Assembly: GCF_003123745.1 (NCBI RefSeq)
Contig: NZ_QETB01000003.1
Span: 248,001-312,000, forward strand
Direction of reading: 5' to 3'
Length of the DNA stretch: 64,000 bases
Source: Ancrocorticia populi
GTDB lineage: Bacteria > Actinomycetota > Actinomycetes > Actinomycetales > Actinomycetaceae
The stretch's first letter is position 1. Each line of letters begins with the position of its first letter. The notes under the pieces are model-generated. The model worked only from the letters and a program-made list of their open reading frames with translations. It was not told where the DNA came from and ran no database searches. This document shows, one piece after another, positions 1 through 8,478 of the stretch. Both the position numbers and the translations under genes were made by a program.

Positions 1-95
1 AAGCATCCCTTCCAGACGCGCCTATCCCCGCGATACTCCAGCAATGGATACCGGCCAAATCTGAACAAGTCCGCCCGGAAACTCATCTTGACCCT

Positions 96-587
96 ATGAT
101 TCAGATTTTGACTATTCCACCCAACAGTTATCAGGGACAGACAGCGTCCCAAGGATTCCCACAGCAGCAGACACCGTATCAGCCGGCTGATTTCCATCCA
201 GCTCCGGCTCAACCAACGTACCCCCAAGCTCCCCAATATTCTGTCACCACCGCACCTTTTCAGATTGGTTTTCGCTTCACCGGCGGCGCAGCGTCATGGC
301 TCGGCGTGCAAATCCTCGGAGTCCTGATCACCGTATGCACTCTCGGCATCTGCTACCCGTGGGCAATCGTTATGACCTATCGTTGGCAGGCCGAAAACAC
401 GTACATCAACGGTTATCAGATGCAATTCACAGGCGACGCATGGAGCCTGTTTGGCAACTGGGTCAAATGGCTCTTGTTGTGCATTGTCACGCTGGGAATC
501 TATTCATTCTGGGTTTACCCCCGCATGACCAAGTGGATCGTAGAGCATCATCAAGTGAACCCCGCTGGGATCTACCTCCCCATGTAA
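96..587 (+). CDS. DUF898-like small membrane protein with Pro/Gln-rich N-terminus
   Basis: The predicted protein has a low-complexity Pro/Gln-rich N-terminal tail (about residues 9-50) followed by two hydrophobic segments (around residues 68-93 and 122-140). The repeated 'TLGICYPWA' and 'TLGIYSFWVYPRM' type motifs resemble the DUF898/YjgN family of small inner-membrane proteins. No biochemical role can be given. The same frame stays open from position 3 up to the ATG at 96, and no convincing ribosome site precedes that ATG, so the true start may lie upstream of the window. The gene ends well before the next recognisable gene, which is on the other strand. Confidence 0.6.
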   Translation: MIQILTIPPNSYQGQTASQGFPQQQTPYQPADFHPAPAQPTYPQAPQYSVTTAPFQIGFRFTGGAASWLGVQILGVLITVCTLGICYPWAIVMTYRWQAENTYINGYQMQFTGDAWSLFGNWVKWLLLCIVTLGIYSFWVYPRMTKWIVEHHQVNPAGIYLPM

Positions 588-1058
588 AGGGACAGGTTTT
601 TGCAGTGCCACATTGGTAAGGATTAGAAATTGGGACGAGCAATTGCTAACTGGCTGGAGCGGCGTACGCCTGAAAAGCTCGGGCGGAATCTTGGCCATAA
701 CCTAGCGGTTTGACAGCGCGCAGCCAACACCCCTGGGGACCCCGACGTTACCCCCTCCAGCACTGGGTACATATCGCGGTACGGCTCGCAGACGTGCGCC
801 CCGCCCGGGATGACCCCGGATGGAAACAGGTCATCCCAAAGTGCCGTCTTGTGCCGGATAGGCACGCTTCGAGTCATGTATCCGTTGAACAGCGATTCCA
901 TGATCGAATCGTTCCGTCACTGGGTTTCGCGAGCGCTACGGCTACGTACCGCCTAAGTGGCGGGTTGGCAGGTTTTTAAAGACGACGAACCGACCTGCCC
1001 CTCGTTCATTTACCATTCGAAATAACGTCGAGCGTGTTCATCTCTGGGGAACTTGCCT
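588..1058. other. intergenic stretch without a convincing gene
   Basis: I see only short overlapping reading frames here on both strands, none with a ribosome site or a recognisable motif. A minus-strand frame (623-901) is open but looks like chance in GC-rich DNA. No tRNA-like cloverleaf was found. Confidence 0.5.
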
Positions 1059-1985
1059 CTAGAGGCGGGGATTGTGTATCCCATTCGCATAATCAGATGA
1101 CTCGTAGAGCTTCTTAAGGAGATACGCGCTGTATTCCTTTTTCCCTTCGATCTGATCAACCCAAGCTGCGAGCAAGAGAAGCAACGCCGCGGGACTCTTA
1201 GGATCCGTGTAGCGGCGTTTCTCCCTTATAACCCATTCAGGTAAAGCAACACTGCGGTTTAGACATCTGTTCCACAGTCTTCCGTGATGGGCGACAATGT
1301 TCCTGAGGAACGAGATGTTTCCGACCGCCATCTCAAGTTGTTTCCGGGACTCGAATTTGAACGACTTGGCAACGAGTGATATTTGACGGTGGTTCACCCA
1401 CGTACTTACCAATTTCGAAAGATCCCCAAGAGTGAGTTCCTCAATAATCACCCATATCGGCACAGGATTACCGGCGTCGCGATAATGGTCAAGTGGAAGA
1501 GTTCTTCTGCTCGCTAATACTTCATTCATGGACACCAACACATCATTGCGGTTATTGCGTTGGCGCTCGCGTATAACTTGCCACTTATCAATATCTTGGC
1601 CATGCTCTGGGGAGGCGTCCTCAATTGGTAGGTAACTCACGGGATTCAGGTAAGCGTTCTGTGGATTCAGGCTCTGGCCAAGTATGTGGGCAATCCTCTG
1701 CCGAAGCGCAAGCTCAACAATTTCAACGCCTTCAAATGCGATCCTACGTATTAGAGCATCAGCCTCGTATACTTCAATAATTTGACCTAGCGAAACACCT
1801 TCTCTGAACCGTTCCGCTTGCGTGAAGTTATCCAAGAAAAGTCGGGAGTAGCCAGTTAACCGGTAATAGTTTTGATTCAGTAAGAACGCGCGAAGGTCAT
1901 TTGCCTCGTGGCTATCAAGTGTCAAACCTCGATCCCGAAAACGCTGGATCTGTTGATCAATGGAACACCACGGTTTTTCCGACAT
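1059..1985 (-). CDS. Abi_2 (AbiF/AbiD-like) abortive-infection HEPN protein
   Basis: From the chosen start (MSEKPWCSIDQQ...) this is a 308-residue Abi_2 family protein. The family opening 'KPW.SIDQQI..FRDRGL' and 'NQNYYRLTGYSRLF' are visible. Two RX4H motifs occur, R-Q-R-I-A-H at residues 95-100 and R-N-I-V-A-H at 228-233. This is the two-HEPN arrangement expected of an RNase, also seen in Cas13, which is proposed to share ancestry with AbiF-type proteins. An upstream ATG at 2105 would add 40 residues with no family similarity and would span the promoter and hairpin described below, so I prefer 1985. No ribosome site is visible because the hairpin ends 12 nt before the ATG. Likely role: a phage-triggered or RNA-controlled ribonuclease (inferred). 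Confidence 0.88.
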   Translation of the reverse strand: MSEKPWCSIDQQIQRFRDRGLTLDSHEANDLRAFLLNQNYYRLTGYSRLFLDNFTQAERFREGVSLGQIIEVYEADALIRRIAFEGVEIVELALRQRIAHILGQSLNPQNAYLNPVSYLPIEDASPEHGQDIDKWQVIRERQRNNRNDVLVSMNEVLASRRTLPLDHYRDAGNPVPIWVIIEELTLGDLSKLVSTWVNHRQISLVAKSFKFESRKQLEMAVGNISFLRNIVAHHGRLWNRCLNRSVALPEWVIREKRRYTDPKSPAALLLLLAAWVDQIEGKKEYSAYLLKKLYESSDYANGIHNPRL

Positions 1986-1997
1986 CGGAGGGATATA

Positions 1998-2042
1998 GGA
2001 AAACCCCGCCGGAGGAGATAACTCCTGCGACGGGGCGAATGT
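1998..2042 (-). ncRNA. candidate ~45-nt terminated RNA upstream of the Abi_2 gene
   Basis: On the minus strand CCCCGTCGCAGGAG (2035-2022) pairs with CTCCTCCGGCGGGG (2017-2004) around a TTAT loop, with one mismatch and one wobble, and is followed directly by TTTT. The start site predicted from the promoter at 2050-2078 lies at about 2042, so the transcript would be little more than this hairpin. It could be an RNA partner of the Abi_2 protein, an attenuator in its leader, or simply the terminator of the epimerase gene ending at 2127. Structured RNAs next to abiF genes have been reported, but I cannot match this one to a known family. Confidence 0.55.
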
Positions 2043-2049
2043 TGGCTTC

Positions 2050-2078
2050 AGTCTATAGGAGCTCCCCAACCCAAACAA
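2050..2078 (-). promoter_or_regulatory. promoter ahead of the Abi_2 hairpin RNA
   Basis: TTGTTT (2078-2073) and TAGACT (2055-2050) are separated by exactly 17 bp, which fits a primary sigma factor promoter of actinobacterial TAnnnT type. It lies between the epimerase stop codon and the hairpin. Confidence 0.5.
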
Positions 2079-2126
2079 GTGTGGTAAGTGTGCGCCTAAC
2101 CTCATGTACTGGCAGTGGACTGCGGT

Positions 2127-3053
2127 CTAAACCATTCCTGCCGCTACGGCCTCGGGGATCGTCGGATGCCGGAACTCGAATCCCGCGTTGAGCAGCCTTT
2201 CGGGATGGACTGCGGCATCGGTGAGGATGAGTGATTGGGCCGGGTCTGCACCCAGCACCGCCTTGAGCAAGAAACTCGGCGCCGGGAACCAGAAGGGCCG
2301 GTTCATCTGGGAGGCCAGTTCCTTGCCGATGGCATTGGCGGTAGCAGGTTCTGGCCCAGAGATGTTCACCGGGCCCGTGATACGCCGCTCCACGATGTAC
2401 CTAATCGCACGCACCTCGTCTTCGAGTGAGATCCAGCCCCATGATTGGGTTCCCGGACCAAGAGGGCCGCCAAGCCCAAACTTCGTCAGCAACATCATGG
2501 GTGCCAACATGCCATTCTGGTCCAGCACGGGCGCTGTTCGCAGGAAGCCAACGTTCTGCCCCGCTGTTGCCGCAGCCCGCTCCCACAGCACACATAGCCG
2601 AGCCAAGAAGGTATCACCTGCAGGGCTGTGTTCGGTGAGCTGTACGTTGGGAATGTGTCCGTAATACCCCGTGGCTGAGGCGCAGGCCAAGAATGGGGCG
2701 TTCTCGCCAAGCGCTCGGACGGCTCGGGCGATCGTCAGCGCCGGGATCACTCGCGAATCGTAGAGCTCACGTCGGTACGCGCGGGTCCACGGCAGCTTGC
2801 CAATGGTTGCTCCATTCAGACAGATGACTGCCTCTGCGCCGCGGAGCACCTCAGGATCCAGAGCCTCGCCGGGCTGCCACGGGATCCTGCTCAGCTCGCC
2901 GGAGCCTTTCACGTTTCGATCCCGTTCGGAGCTCTGCCCGCGCACCAGCATGGTGACGTCGTAGCCGTCGGCCAAGAATGAATCGCACAGAGCACTGCCG
3001 ATCATGCCCGATGCACCGGATAGAACAACGTGCGGATTGTGGCTACTGTTCAT
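2127..3053 (-). CDS. TIGR01777 family NAD(P)-binding epimerase-like protein
   Basis: This 308-residue protein begins with a Rossmann glycine motif (V-L-S-G-A-S-G-M-I-G-S-A-L, residues 9-21). It carries the family signatures 'R.Y....YDSRV', 'ACASATGYYG' and a C-terminal 'NAGFEFRHPTIPEAV'. These identify the SDR39U1/DUF1731 (TIGR01777) group, a widespread cytosolic family of atypical short-chain dehydrogenases of unknown substrate. The length matches the family. It stands alone as an ordinary housekeeping gene between accessory genes, and its 3' end is followed within 125 nt by a strong hairpin with a T-run. Confidence 0.9.
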   Translation of the reverse strand: MNSSHNPHVVLSGASGMIGSALCDSFLADGYDVTMLVRGQSSERDRNVKGSGELSRIPWQPGEALDPEVLRGAEAVICLNGATIGKLPWTRAYRRELYDSRVIPALTIARAVRALGENAPFLACASATGYYGHIPNVQLTEHSPAGDTFLARLCVLWERAAATAGQNVGFLRTAPVLDQNGMLAPMMLLTKFGLGGPLGPGTQSWGWISLEDEVRAIRYIVERRITGPVNISGPEPATANAIGKELASQMNRPFWFPAPSFLLKAVLGADPAQSLILTDAAVHPERLLNAGFEFRHPTIPEAVAAGMV

Positions 3054-3266
3054 GCCGACAGTCTAGGACTCAGCGAAAGGATTTCGAAGAGTTTTGCATT
3101 GGCTACCGCTGAAAGAAGAATCTAAACCAATGGGAACGCTTGAATTGAATTGTTTCGGAAGACGCTGCATACTCGGCTGCCGGCACAATCTAACCCCTCA
3201 GTGACGTTCTGTGATCAAAATGGAGCTACCAACCTTGCTTACAGCCACGTATCAGCGCATTCACTA

Positions 3267-4886
3267 TCAGCCGCGAAGAAGCAACATTTCACCTCGACTA
3301 TTTGATGCCATTGGGATCAAATCTGCACGATCTTCATAAAGGGTGCGTACCAACTCGATGGCATACCCTACAGCAGCATCACGACACTTGAGTGCCTCGT
3401 GATGCGACAAGTCTTTCGACCCGTGGACGACGGAAGAACGGGTGCTGTATAGCTTTTTCAGCGTCTGATGAAGAGAACGTCGTTCATCCGGCCTGTTTGG
3501 CTCTAGGAGGAGTGCCATCGACGCGGTAACACGGAACGTGGTCTCTCCTTGTGACCCAAAAACGTTCTCCCAAACTATTACAGCATCGACAAACGCATCA
3601 ACCGGATCCCACCTAGCTGAGGTCGCATCTAGAAGACGTCGATGCGCGATACTCAGTCCTTTGAACTGATTTCTCTTGAGAAGACGGAAAATCCGCTGAG
3701 CTCGTTCGAGTGCATCGCTCGCAGTCGCCGACTTCGCTTTAGCCACTTGTTGAATGAGTGAGGCTGATGATCCCATATCTGACAGATTTGAGATAAACCG
3801 GCCTCCCACTCCGGACGCGAGGAGTTGATCATTTGGTGATGCCAATAGAAGTGCGAGCCTTACCTGATCAATTCCTGCTTCCAAGTCGAGAAAGGGTTGC
3901 ATAACCTCTATCCCTCTCGTCATCATGAAGTCATTAACCCTCGCCATTCCCGCATCCGTTGAGGGAAGCACCTCGATGAGACATATCGGCATCGCACCAG
4001 CAAAGACTGCACTAACCCCTGATTGTGGCCCAAAAATCTGATTCATCTCAAAATCTGATGGTTTACGCAGTATCCCAAGCCCCTCAAACTCATAGCTGGA
4101 TTCATCGCTAATTCGGATCCCTTGCAGACCGGTTATTGTCGGTACCCTTGTCTCTTGCCAATTTGCGAACTGACGTAGAAGTTTGATCATCTCAACGATC
4201 GAAGGAGCAAGAATCTCGTATGTAAGTGGTCCAGCTGTGTATTCGCAAGATGCTGCAGCCGAGAATATTAGAGACCCAGCTAGACCAACAAGAGACATCA
4301 TGAAGTTGCTTCCTCCTGAAACGATCCAGTTGCTGTGGTATCTCAATAGGAAGTGTTCCTCCCCGCGCACTTCTGCGATGTCCGGTGTACCGGGAAACAA
4401 TATTGACAAATCAGGATCCATCATTACAGCGTTGCAGAAGTTCTCTATTGCGGGGTGTTGTTCTACGCGAGTATAGGAGGCAAACGCGAAGGATTGAGAC
4501 GAACGCAAGTCATCAGACCGAACCAAAAGAGCCGGCCAAGAATCATAGGCGATCCGCAAAAGTGCATCGGCCAAAGGATCAACAGAAGTCCTTGGCTGCC
4601 CAACGTCACCGCCATTTGCCAATCGCATCTGCTGAGCTAAGGTCTTTCCATCCTCTGCTACATTTGCAGTGAAGTGTCCTGCCGCAAGCATTGAAAGATC
4701 TATTGCATCAACAGCGCCCGCCAGGGCTCGATCAGTAACTGCGCACAGCAATCGCCACTGATCGGCAGGCAGCCCAGCTAGAGCTTCATCAACATCCGCT
4801 TCGTCAGGTGCACCACATATGTACCGCAGAAACGGCTCACCATACAGATTCTTTAGCTTCTGACGATTGTAGTTATACTCGCCCAT
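3267..4886 (-). CDS. large protein with C-terminal ApeA-like HEPN domain
   Basis: The start at 4886 (MGEYNYNRQKL) is preceded by GGAAGGTG at a good distance, and an in-frame start nine codons upstream is less likely. The 539-residue protein has no recognisable N-terminal domain. Its C-terminal part contains 'LKKLYSTRSSVVHGSKDLS', an R-S-S-V-V-H RX4H motif at about residue 480-490, typical of ApeA-like HEPN domains that cut RNA in defence systems. It follows the GIY-YIG gene by about 40 nt on the same strand, so the two are likely co-transcribed. The coding sequence is AT-richer than the flanking housekeeping genes, consistent with transfer. Function (an RNase effector paired with a DNA nuclease) is inferred. 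Confidence 0.75.
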   Translation of the reverse strand: MGEYNYNRQKLKNLYGEPFLRYICGAPDEADVDEALAGLPADQWRLLCAVTDRALAGAVDAIDLSMLAAGHFTANVAEDGKTLAQQMRLANGGDVGQPRTSVDPLADALLRIAYDSWPALLVRSDDLRSSQSFAFASYTRVEQHPAIENFCNAVMMDPDLSILFPGTPDIAEVRGEEHFLLRYHSNWIVSGGSNFMMSLVGLAGSLIFSAAASCEYTAGPLTYEILAPSIVEMIKLLRQFANWQETRVPTITGLQGIRISDESSYEFEGLGILRKPSDFEMNQIFGPQSGVSAVFAGAMPICLIEVLPSTDAGMARVNDFMMTRGIEVMQPFLDLEAGIDQVRLALLLASPNDQLLASGVGGRFISNLSDMGSSASLIQQVAKAKSATASDALERAQRIFRLLKRNQFKGLSIAHRRLLDATSARWDPVDAFVDAVIVWENVFGSQGETTFRVTASMALLLEPNRPDERRSLHQTLKKLYSTRSSVVHGSKDLSHHEALKCRDAAVGYAIELVRTLYEDRADLIPMASNSRGEMLLLRG

Positions 4887-4925
4887 TTGTTCTTCACCTT
4901 CCGACAAGCCCAAGTACGTCGATCA

Positions 4926-5738
4926 TCAATTCCGATTCAACCCGTATTTGCGTGTGCCGAGAGCTTCTTTGAAATGGCTCTCGGCGGCATCCACCACGCT
5001 TGCAGGCGTGGACGGGTCGAACACGCGGAGTAGCGAGAACCTGAAAGTAGACGGCGTTAAGCTCTTGAGCTCAATATTGCCGCCATGCCCGGTCACCGCG
5101 TATTCACTCCAACGCTGGCAGATATTCTGTGCGCCATCTGCTTTACCGACGTATTGGCGACCATCGCGCATGTCTGTGATTGCGTAGATGCCCATGACCG
5201 ACGCCAAGGCTGTACGCCACGATGCAAACCGCTGCTCACTCATAACAGCCTGGAGTTCGGCGTAGTCCAGAATCAGCCGATCAAACCCGGGAAATGGGAT
5301 CGGTTCTGCATCGGCAATTCCGATCACTGGATATCTACCCGCCGTCGTACCATTCAAACGCCACGCTCTGGGTGATTTCCACCCGATAACGAGTCGACGC
5401 TCGAGATCAGTAAGCAAGCCCGATGGAGCGAGATCGAAGTACCGGAGGACAGAATTGGCAGACACCTGCCCCCGATTCTCCAGTACTTTCCACAACCGAG
5501 CTTGGGTCCCTCCTTCCCTCATGAATACGACCCAGTACCTCGGCGGAGCCAAAGGAAATCTCCTCGGATCTGCAGACTGCCTTGCTGTGTAATCGAGAAT
5601 CTCCTGATCGGTTGAGTCAATGCTGAGCCCACTCTCTCCACTATCTTCGTGGTATTCAACAAAAACATGCCGAATAGCTTGAGTGTCTGCTGGATGAATC
5701 CCCGAGTCTCGTAGGATCGTTTCAAATGTTAAGGGCAC
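4926..5738 (-). CDS. GIY-YIG nuclease family protein
   Basis: The 270-residue protein has an uncharacterised N-terminal half of about 175 residues and a C-terminal GIY-YIG domain. G-I-Y lies at residues 183-185, Y-V-G at 196-198, the expected arginine at 209, the metal-binding glutamate in 'AAESHFKEAL' at 253, and a late asparagine at 268. The catalytic set looks intact, so DNA cleavage activity is expected. The start is GTG at 5738, with GAGGTG 8-10 nt upstream. Gene order (GIY-YIG, then HEPN protein) and same-strand spacing suggest a two-gene defence module, which is inferred and not known to me as a named system. Confidence 0.85.
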   Translation of the reverse strand: MPLTFETILRDSGIHPADTQAIRHVFVEYHEDSGESGLSIDSTDQEILDYTARQSADPRRFPLAPPRYWVVFMREGGTQARLWKVLENRGQVSANSVLRYFDLAPSGLLTDLERRLVIGWKSPRAWRLNGTTAGRYPVIGIADAEPIPFPGFDRLILDYAELQAVMSEQRFASWRTALASVMGIYAITDMRDGRQYVGKADGAQNICQRWSEYAVTGHGGNIELKSLTPSTFRFSLLRVFDPSTPASVVDAAESHFKEALGTRKYGLNRN

Positions 5739-5769
5739 TCTGCCATCACCTCGCTACTTCCGAGAGTGA

Positions 5770-5781
5770 TTCTATATAGAA
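5770..5781. promoter_or_regulatory. 12-bp palindrome over the GIY-YIG promoter
   Basis: TTCTATATAGAA is a perfect palindrome 32 bp upstream of the GIY-YIG start. Read on the minus strand it contains TAGAAT, a possible -10 box. It could be an operator. No good -35 box is visible at 17 bp. Confidence 0.35.
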
Positions 5782-5939
5782 CCACCGGCATGCGTACGCT
5801 CTTTCAACCGCCTTGGAGCCGCAGCACAATGCGAAAAACTCCAGACTCAAAGTGGCTCTCAATGCTCAACGCATCATCTATAGTTTGATTCGACTCAGTG
5901 TGCAATACGCACTTCGGTACCACGAACGAGGAACCCACC

Positions 5940-7316
5940 ATGGATGGAGAAATCCAGATCATCAATGACGGCGATGGCCTGACACTCATTGGCAGCGAGA
6001 CCGATATCGATGAGTTTCTTCATTCAGAAGGCTTAAGCGATGTCCCCTCCAGCACCCTCAATCTTCAGCGCCTAACTCCATTTATGAGTACCGGGGCAAC
6101 CGCGGCTCAGGCAGGCACTCATCTCGCAGAGAACTCTGGCCGGTGGGTCAGACTGACGGCAGAGTCCGCAGAGGCAATTAAAAAGTACAATCTGATCTCC
6201 ACAGATACGCCCGGTGTTTTTCACGCAATGGCTGGTCAAAGAGGAAGCATCGCAAAATGGCTACAAATCGATAAGGCTCCCGGCCTTCTAATGGCTCCAA
6301 CAGTGCTACCTGCACTCTCAGCAATGATGCAGCAGCAAGCACTAGAGCAACAGATGAAGAACATCGAGCGGTACCTTGAAACCATCGATGAGAAGGTTGA
6401 CGATATTCTCCGTTCTCAAAAGGACGCAGTCTTTTCGGAGATGATCGGCGCGAGTCTCGTCATAGCCGAGGCGCTCGTTGTTCGAGACCGAGTTGGAGGA
6501 GTCTCTGATGTGACGTGGTCAAAGGTGCAATCCAGCTCTTTGACGATTGCCAAGACGCAGGCGTACGCCCTCCGCCAGCTCGATGCCCTAGCTGGAAAAC
6601 TAAAGAAAAAGAAAGACCTGTCAGATATCTCGCGAGTCACCAAAAGAGTTGAACCTGAGGTACGTGAATGGCTCGCAGTGCTAGCTAAGTGCATACAACT
6701 CGCGGATGCTGTTGCCGTACTTGAACTCGACCGGATACTCGAGTCCACTCCTGAACAACTAGAGAAGCACCGAGAGGGGCTACTCGCCTCTCGCGATGGT
6801 CGGCTCGAAGCCATCTCCAAAACCACTGCTCATCTAATTGCCAGCATCGAAGAGAACATCAAGCGGGCAAATGCCCGTGTATTGCTTAACCCGTTCGATT
6901 CTCCAACAACAGTTAGAGCAAGTAACCGAGTGGGTGCCGGAATCGTGTCCTTCGAAACTCAGCTCGGCATTGAATCAATTCATGCAGCAGGCGAAGCACG
7001 GCGTTGGAGACAGGCTGCCGGAGAAACGAAGGATAAAGCGCTCCAGATGAGTTCAGAGAGCCTTGCCAAGGCACGGGAGGTCGGCGACGCTACGCTGGAT
7101 CGCGCCACTCAGCCATTTAGACCAATTGATATCGATGGGGACGGTATTCCGGATGACCCGCGAGCAGCGGTCGCAGCTAGGCAGGCCGGCGCGGCCCTCA
7201 AAGGAGCAGCCAGTGGTCTTTCCACAGCCTTCAGCACATTCATCGAGACAAAGCCGAAAGAGAGCATTGAAGGCGCCGACAGCCCTAAGGCACTGGACTC
7301 CCCAACCGAGGAGTAG
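5940..7316 (+). CDS. uncharacterised coiled-coil-rich protein with acidic DxDGDGxxDD motif
   Basis: The ATG at 5940 is preceded by GAGGAAC at the right spacing. The 458-residue product has no domain I can name. Its middle part (about residues 120-330) is helical and rich in Glu, Lys and Leu, including 'QQQALEQQMKNIERYLETIDEKVDDILRSQKDAV', and predicts coiled coil. Near the C-terminus 'IDIDGDGIPDDP' resembles a calcium-binding thrombospondin type 3 or EF-hand-like loop. No signal peptide or membrane segment is seen. Similar actinobacterial proteins are familiar only as hypotheticals. It is divergent from the GIY-YIG/HEPN operon across about 200 bp and is followed by two same-strand genes that may belong with it. 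Confidence 0.7.
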   Translation: MDGEIQIINDGDGLTLIGSETDIDEFLHSEGLSDVPSSTLNLQRLTPFMSTGATAAQAGTHLAENSGRWVRLTAESAEAIKKYNLISTDTPGVFHAMAGQRGSIAKWLQIDKAPGLLMAPTVLPALSAMMQQQALEQQMKNIERYLETIDEKVDDILRSQKDAVFSEMIGASLVIAEALVVRDRVGGVSDVTWSKVQSSSLTIAKTQAYALRQLDALAGKLKKKKDLSDISRVTKRVEPEVREWLAVLAKCIQLADAVAVLELDRILESTPEQLEKHREGLLASRDGRLEAISKTTAHLIASIEENIKRANARVLLNPFDSPTTVRASNRVGAGIVSFETQLGIESIHAAGEARRWRQAAGETKDKALQMSSESLAKAREVGDATLDRATQPFRPIDIDGDGIPDDPRAAVAARQAGAALKGAASGLSTAFSTFIETKPKESIEGADSPKALDSPTEE

Positions 7317-7389
7317 GACCACCCAGAAGGTAACTACATATCCCGACTTCCCCGATCGCCAGCGGAGAATCCGGACTGGCCACACCTCA

Positions 7390-7403
7390 GGGACCATGGT
7401 CCC
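7390..7403. promoter_or_regulatory. 14-bp perfect palindrome upstream of the DUF1266 gene
   Basis: GGGACCATGGTCCC lies 54 bp before the DUF1266 start and just before TATGCT (7406-7411), which could be a -10 box. Its placement is that of a repressor operator, but no cognate regulator is apparent. Confidence 0.35.
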
Positions 7404-7456
7404 GCTATGCTGTGCTCATTGCCCGATTGCTTCCCTCCTACCCGAAGGCCAGCACT

Positions 7457-8434
7457 ATGCCCAGCACAGACGTCATTATCGGAATCATCATCATCGTTGC
7501 GCTTGGAATCGTGGTCCGGTTCGTGGCCGGCTACGTCACAGCCAAGGCTGGAGGGAACGGCAAACAGCGGCGCGAAAATGCCAAGGCACTGAAGGAGCAG
7601 GCGGACTGGCTGCGCTCCCACCACCAGATCATCTGGGTCAACTCCCCTGCCCACCTCCGCAGTTCGCTAGAGGGATGGCCCGATGCAGCCAGCGCGAACT
7701 ACGCCATGTGCCGCGGCGTTCCCATTGATCGGTTCAACTTTGGTGATGGCCCGCACGAAGCCGAAATGCTCTCCAACGCTTGGGGCATCCGCAACGCCTC
7801 CGAGCTTCGCCGCCAACTTCTTTCCCTCCTCCAACATGGCCACCGCGAGCGCTTCGATGCCGAACGCCAGAACTGGGCTAACCTCAAAGGCGCTGACGAA
7901 CGCCGGGTCCGCGGCGCGATGTACAAGGCCGCACAGGAAGGCGCTGACTCCGCCGAGGAATTCCGCCGTTACCGCTGGGTCCGCCAGAACGCGAATGACT
8001 GCTTGGCCACGAACTTCCTCGCCTGGGATCTGGTTCGCGTGATCATGCTGTGCCGCGCGGGCGTGGCCGCGGGCTACCTGTCAGAGGACGAAGCCCTCGA
8101 CACCGCATGGATCGCCTCCCGCGGCCTGCAGGAAACCTACTCCAGCTGGCAAGACATGGTCCATCACTTCTTTGAGGCCCGCTGGTACTGGTCCAGCGAG
8201 GACGGCGTGGACGGTGAGCTCGGCCGCCAGCACAATGATCACGCCAAGCAGGTCCTTGCCACTGCTTCCGACTCCCCGTGGGCGATGGTACCGTGGACGG
8301 CCCAGATCCCCACTCCAAACTACCTGATCCTTGACCACATGCCGCACGCTTACCCGAACCCGGCGCCTCAGGTCCGCGCCACGTGGACCGAGCAGCTTGA
8401 GTATGCGATCTCCCAGCGCGCGGACAGCCAGTGA
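7457..8434 (+). CDS. DUF1266 domain protein with N-terminal membrane anchor
   Basis: The start at 7457 (MPSTDVIIGIIIIV) follows GAAGG and is better than a start 15 codons upstream. A single transmembrane segment (residues 6-27) is followed by a soluble domain of about 290 residues. 'AWDLVRVIMLCRAGVAAGYLSEDEALDTAWIASRGLQETYSSWQDMVHHFFEARWYWS' is the signature of DUF1266, a family known from proteobacterial YbeR/YbeU-like proteins without an assigned function. The gene lies 44 nt before the large ATPase gene on the same strand, so the two may be co-expressed. A membrane-anchored partner of the ATPase is one possible role (inferred). Confidence 0.75.
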   Translation: MPSTDVIIGIIIIVALGIVVRFVAGYVTAKAGGNGKQRRENAKALKEQADWLRSHHQIIWVNSPAHLRSSLEGWPDAASANYAMCRGVPIDRFNFGDGPHEAEMLSNAWGIRNASELRRQLLSLLQHGHRERFDAERQNWANLKGADERRVRGAMYKAAQEGADSAEEFRRYRWVRQNANDCLATNFLAWDLVRVIMLCRAGVAAGYLSEDEALDTAWIASRGLQETYSSWQDMVHHFFEARWYWSSEDGVDGELGRQHNDHAKQVLATASDSPWAMVPWTAQIPTPNYLILDHMPHAYPNPAPQVRATWTEQLEYAISQRADSQ

Positions 8435-8478
8435 CACGGTTGCACCGGCCAATGAGGTGAGTCAGATAAACTCCCGGT

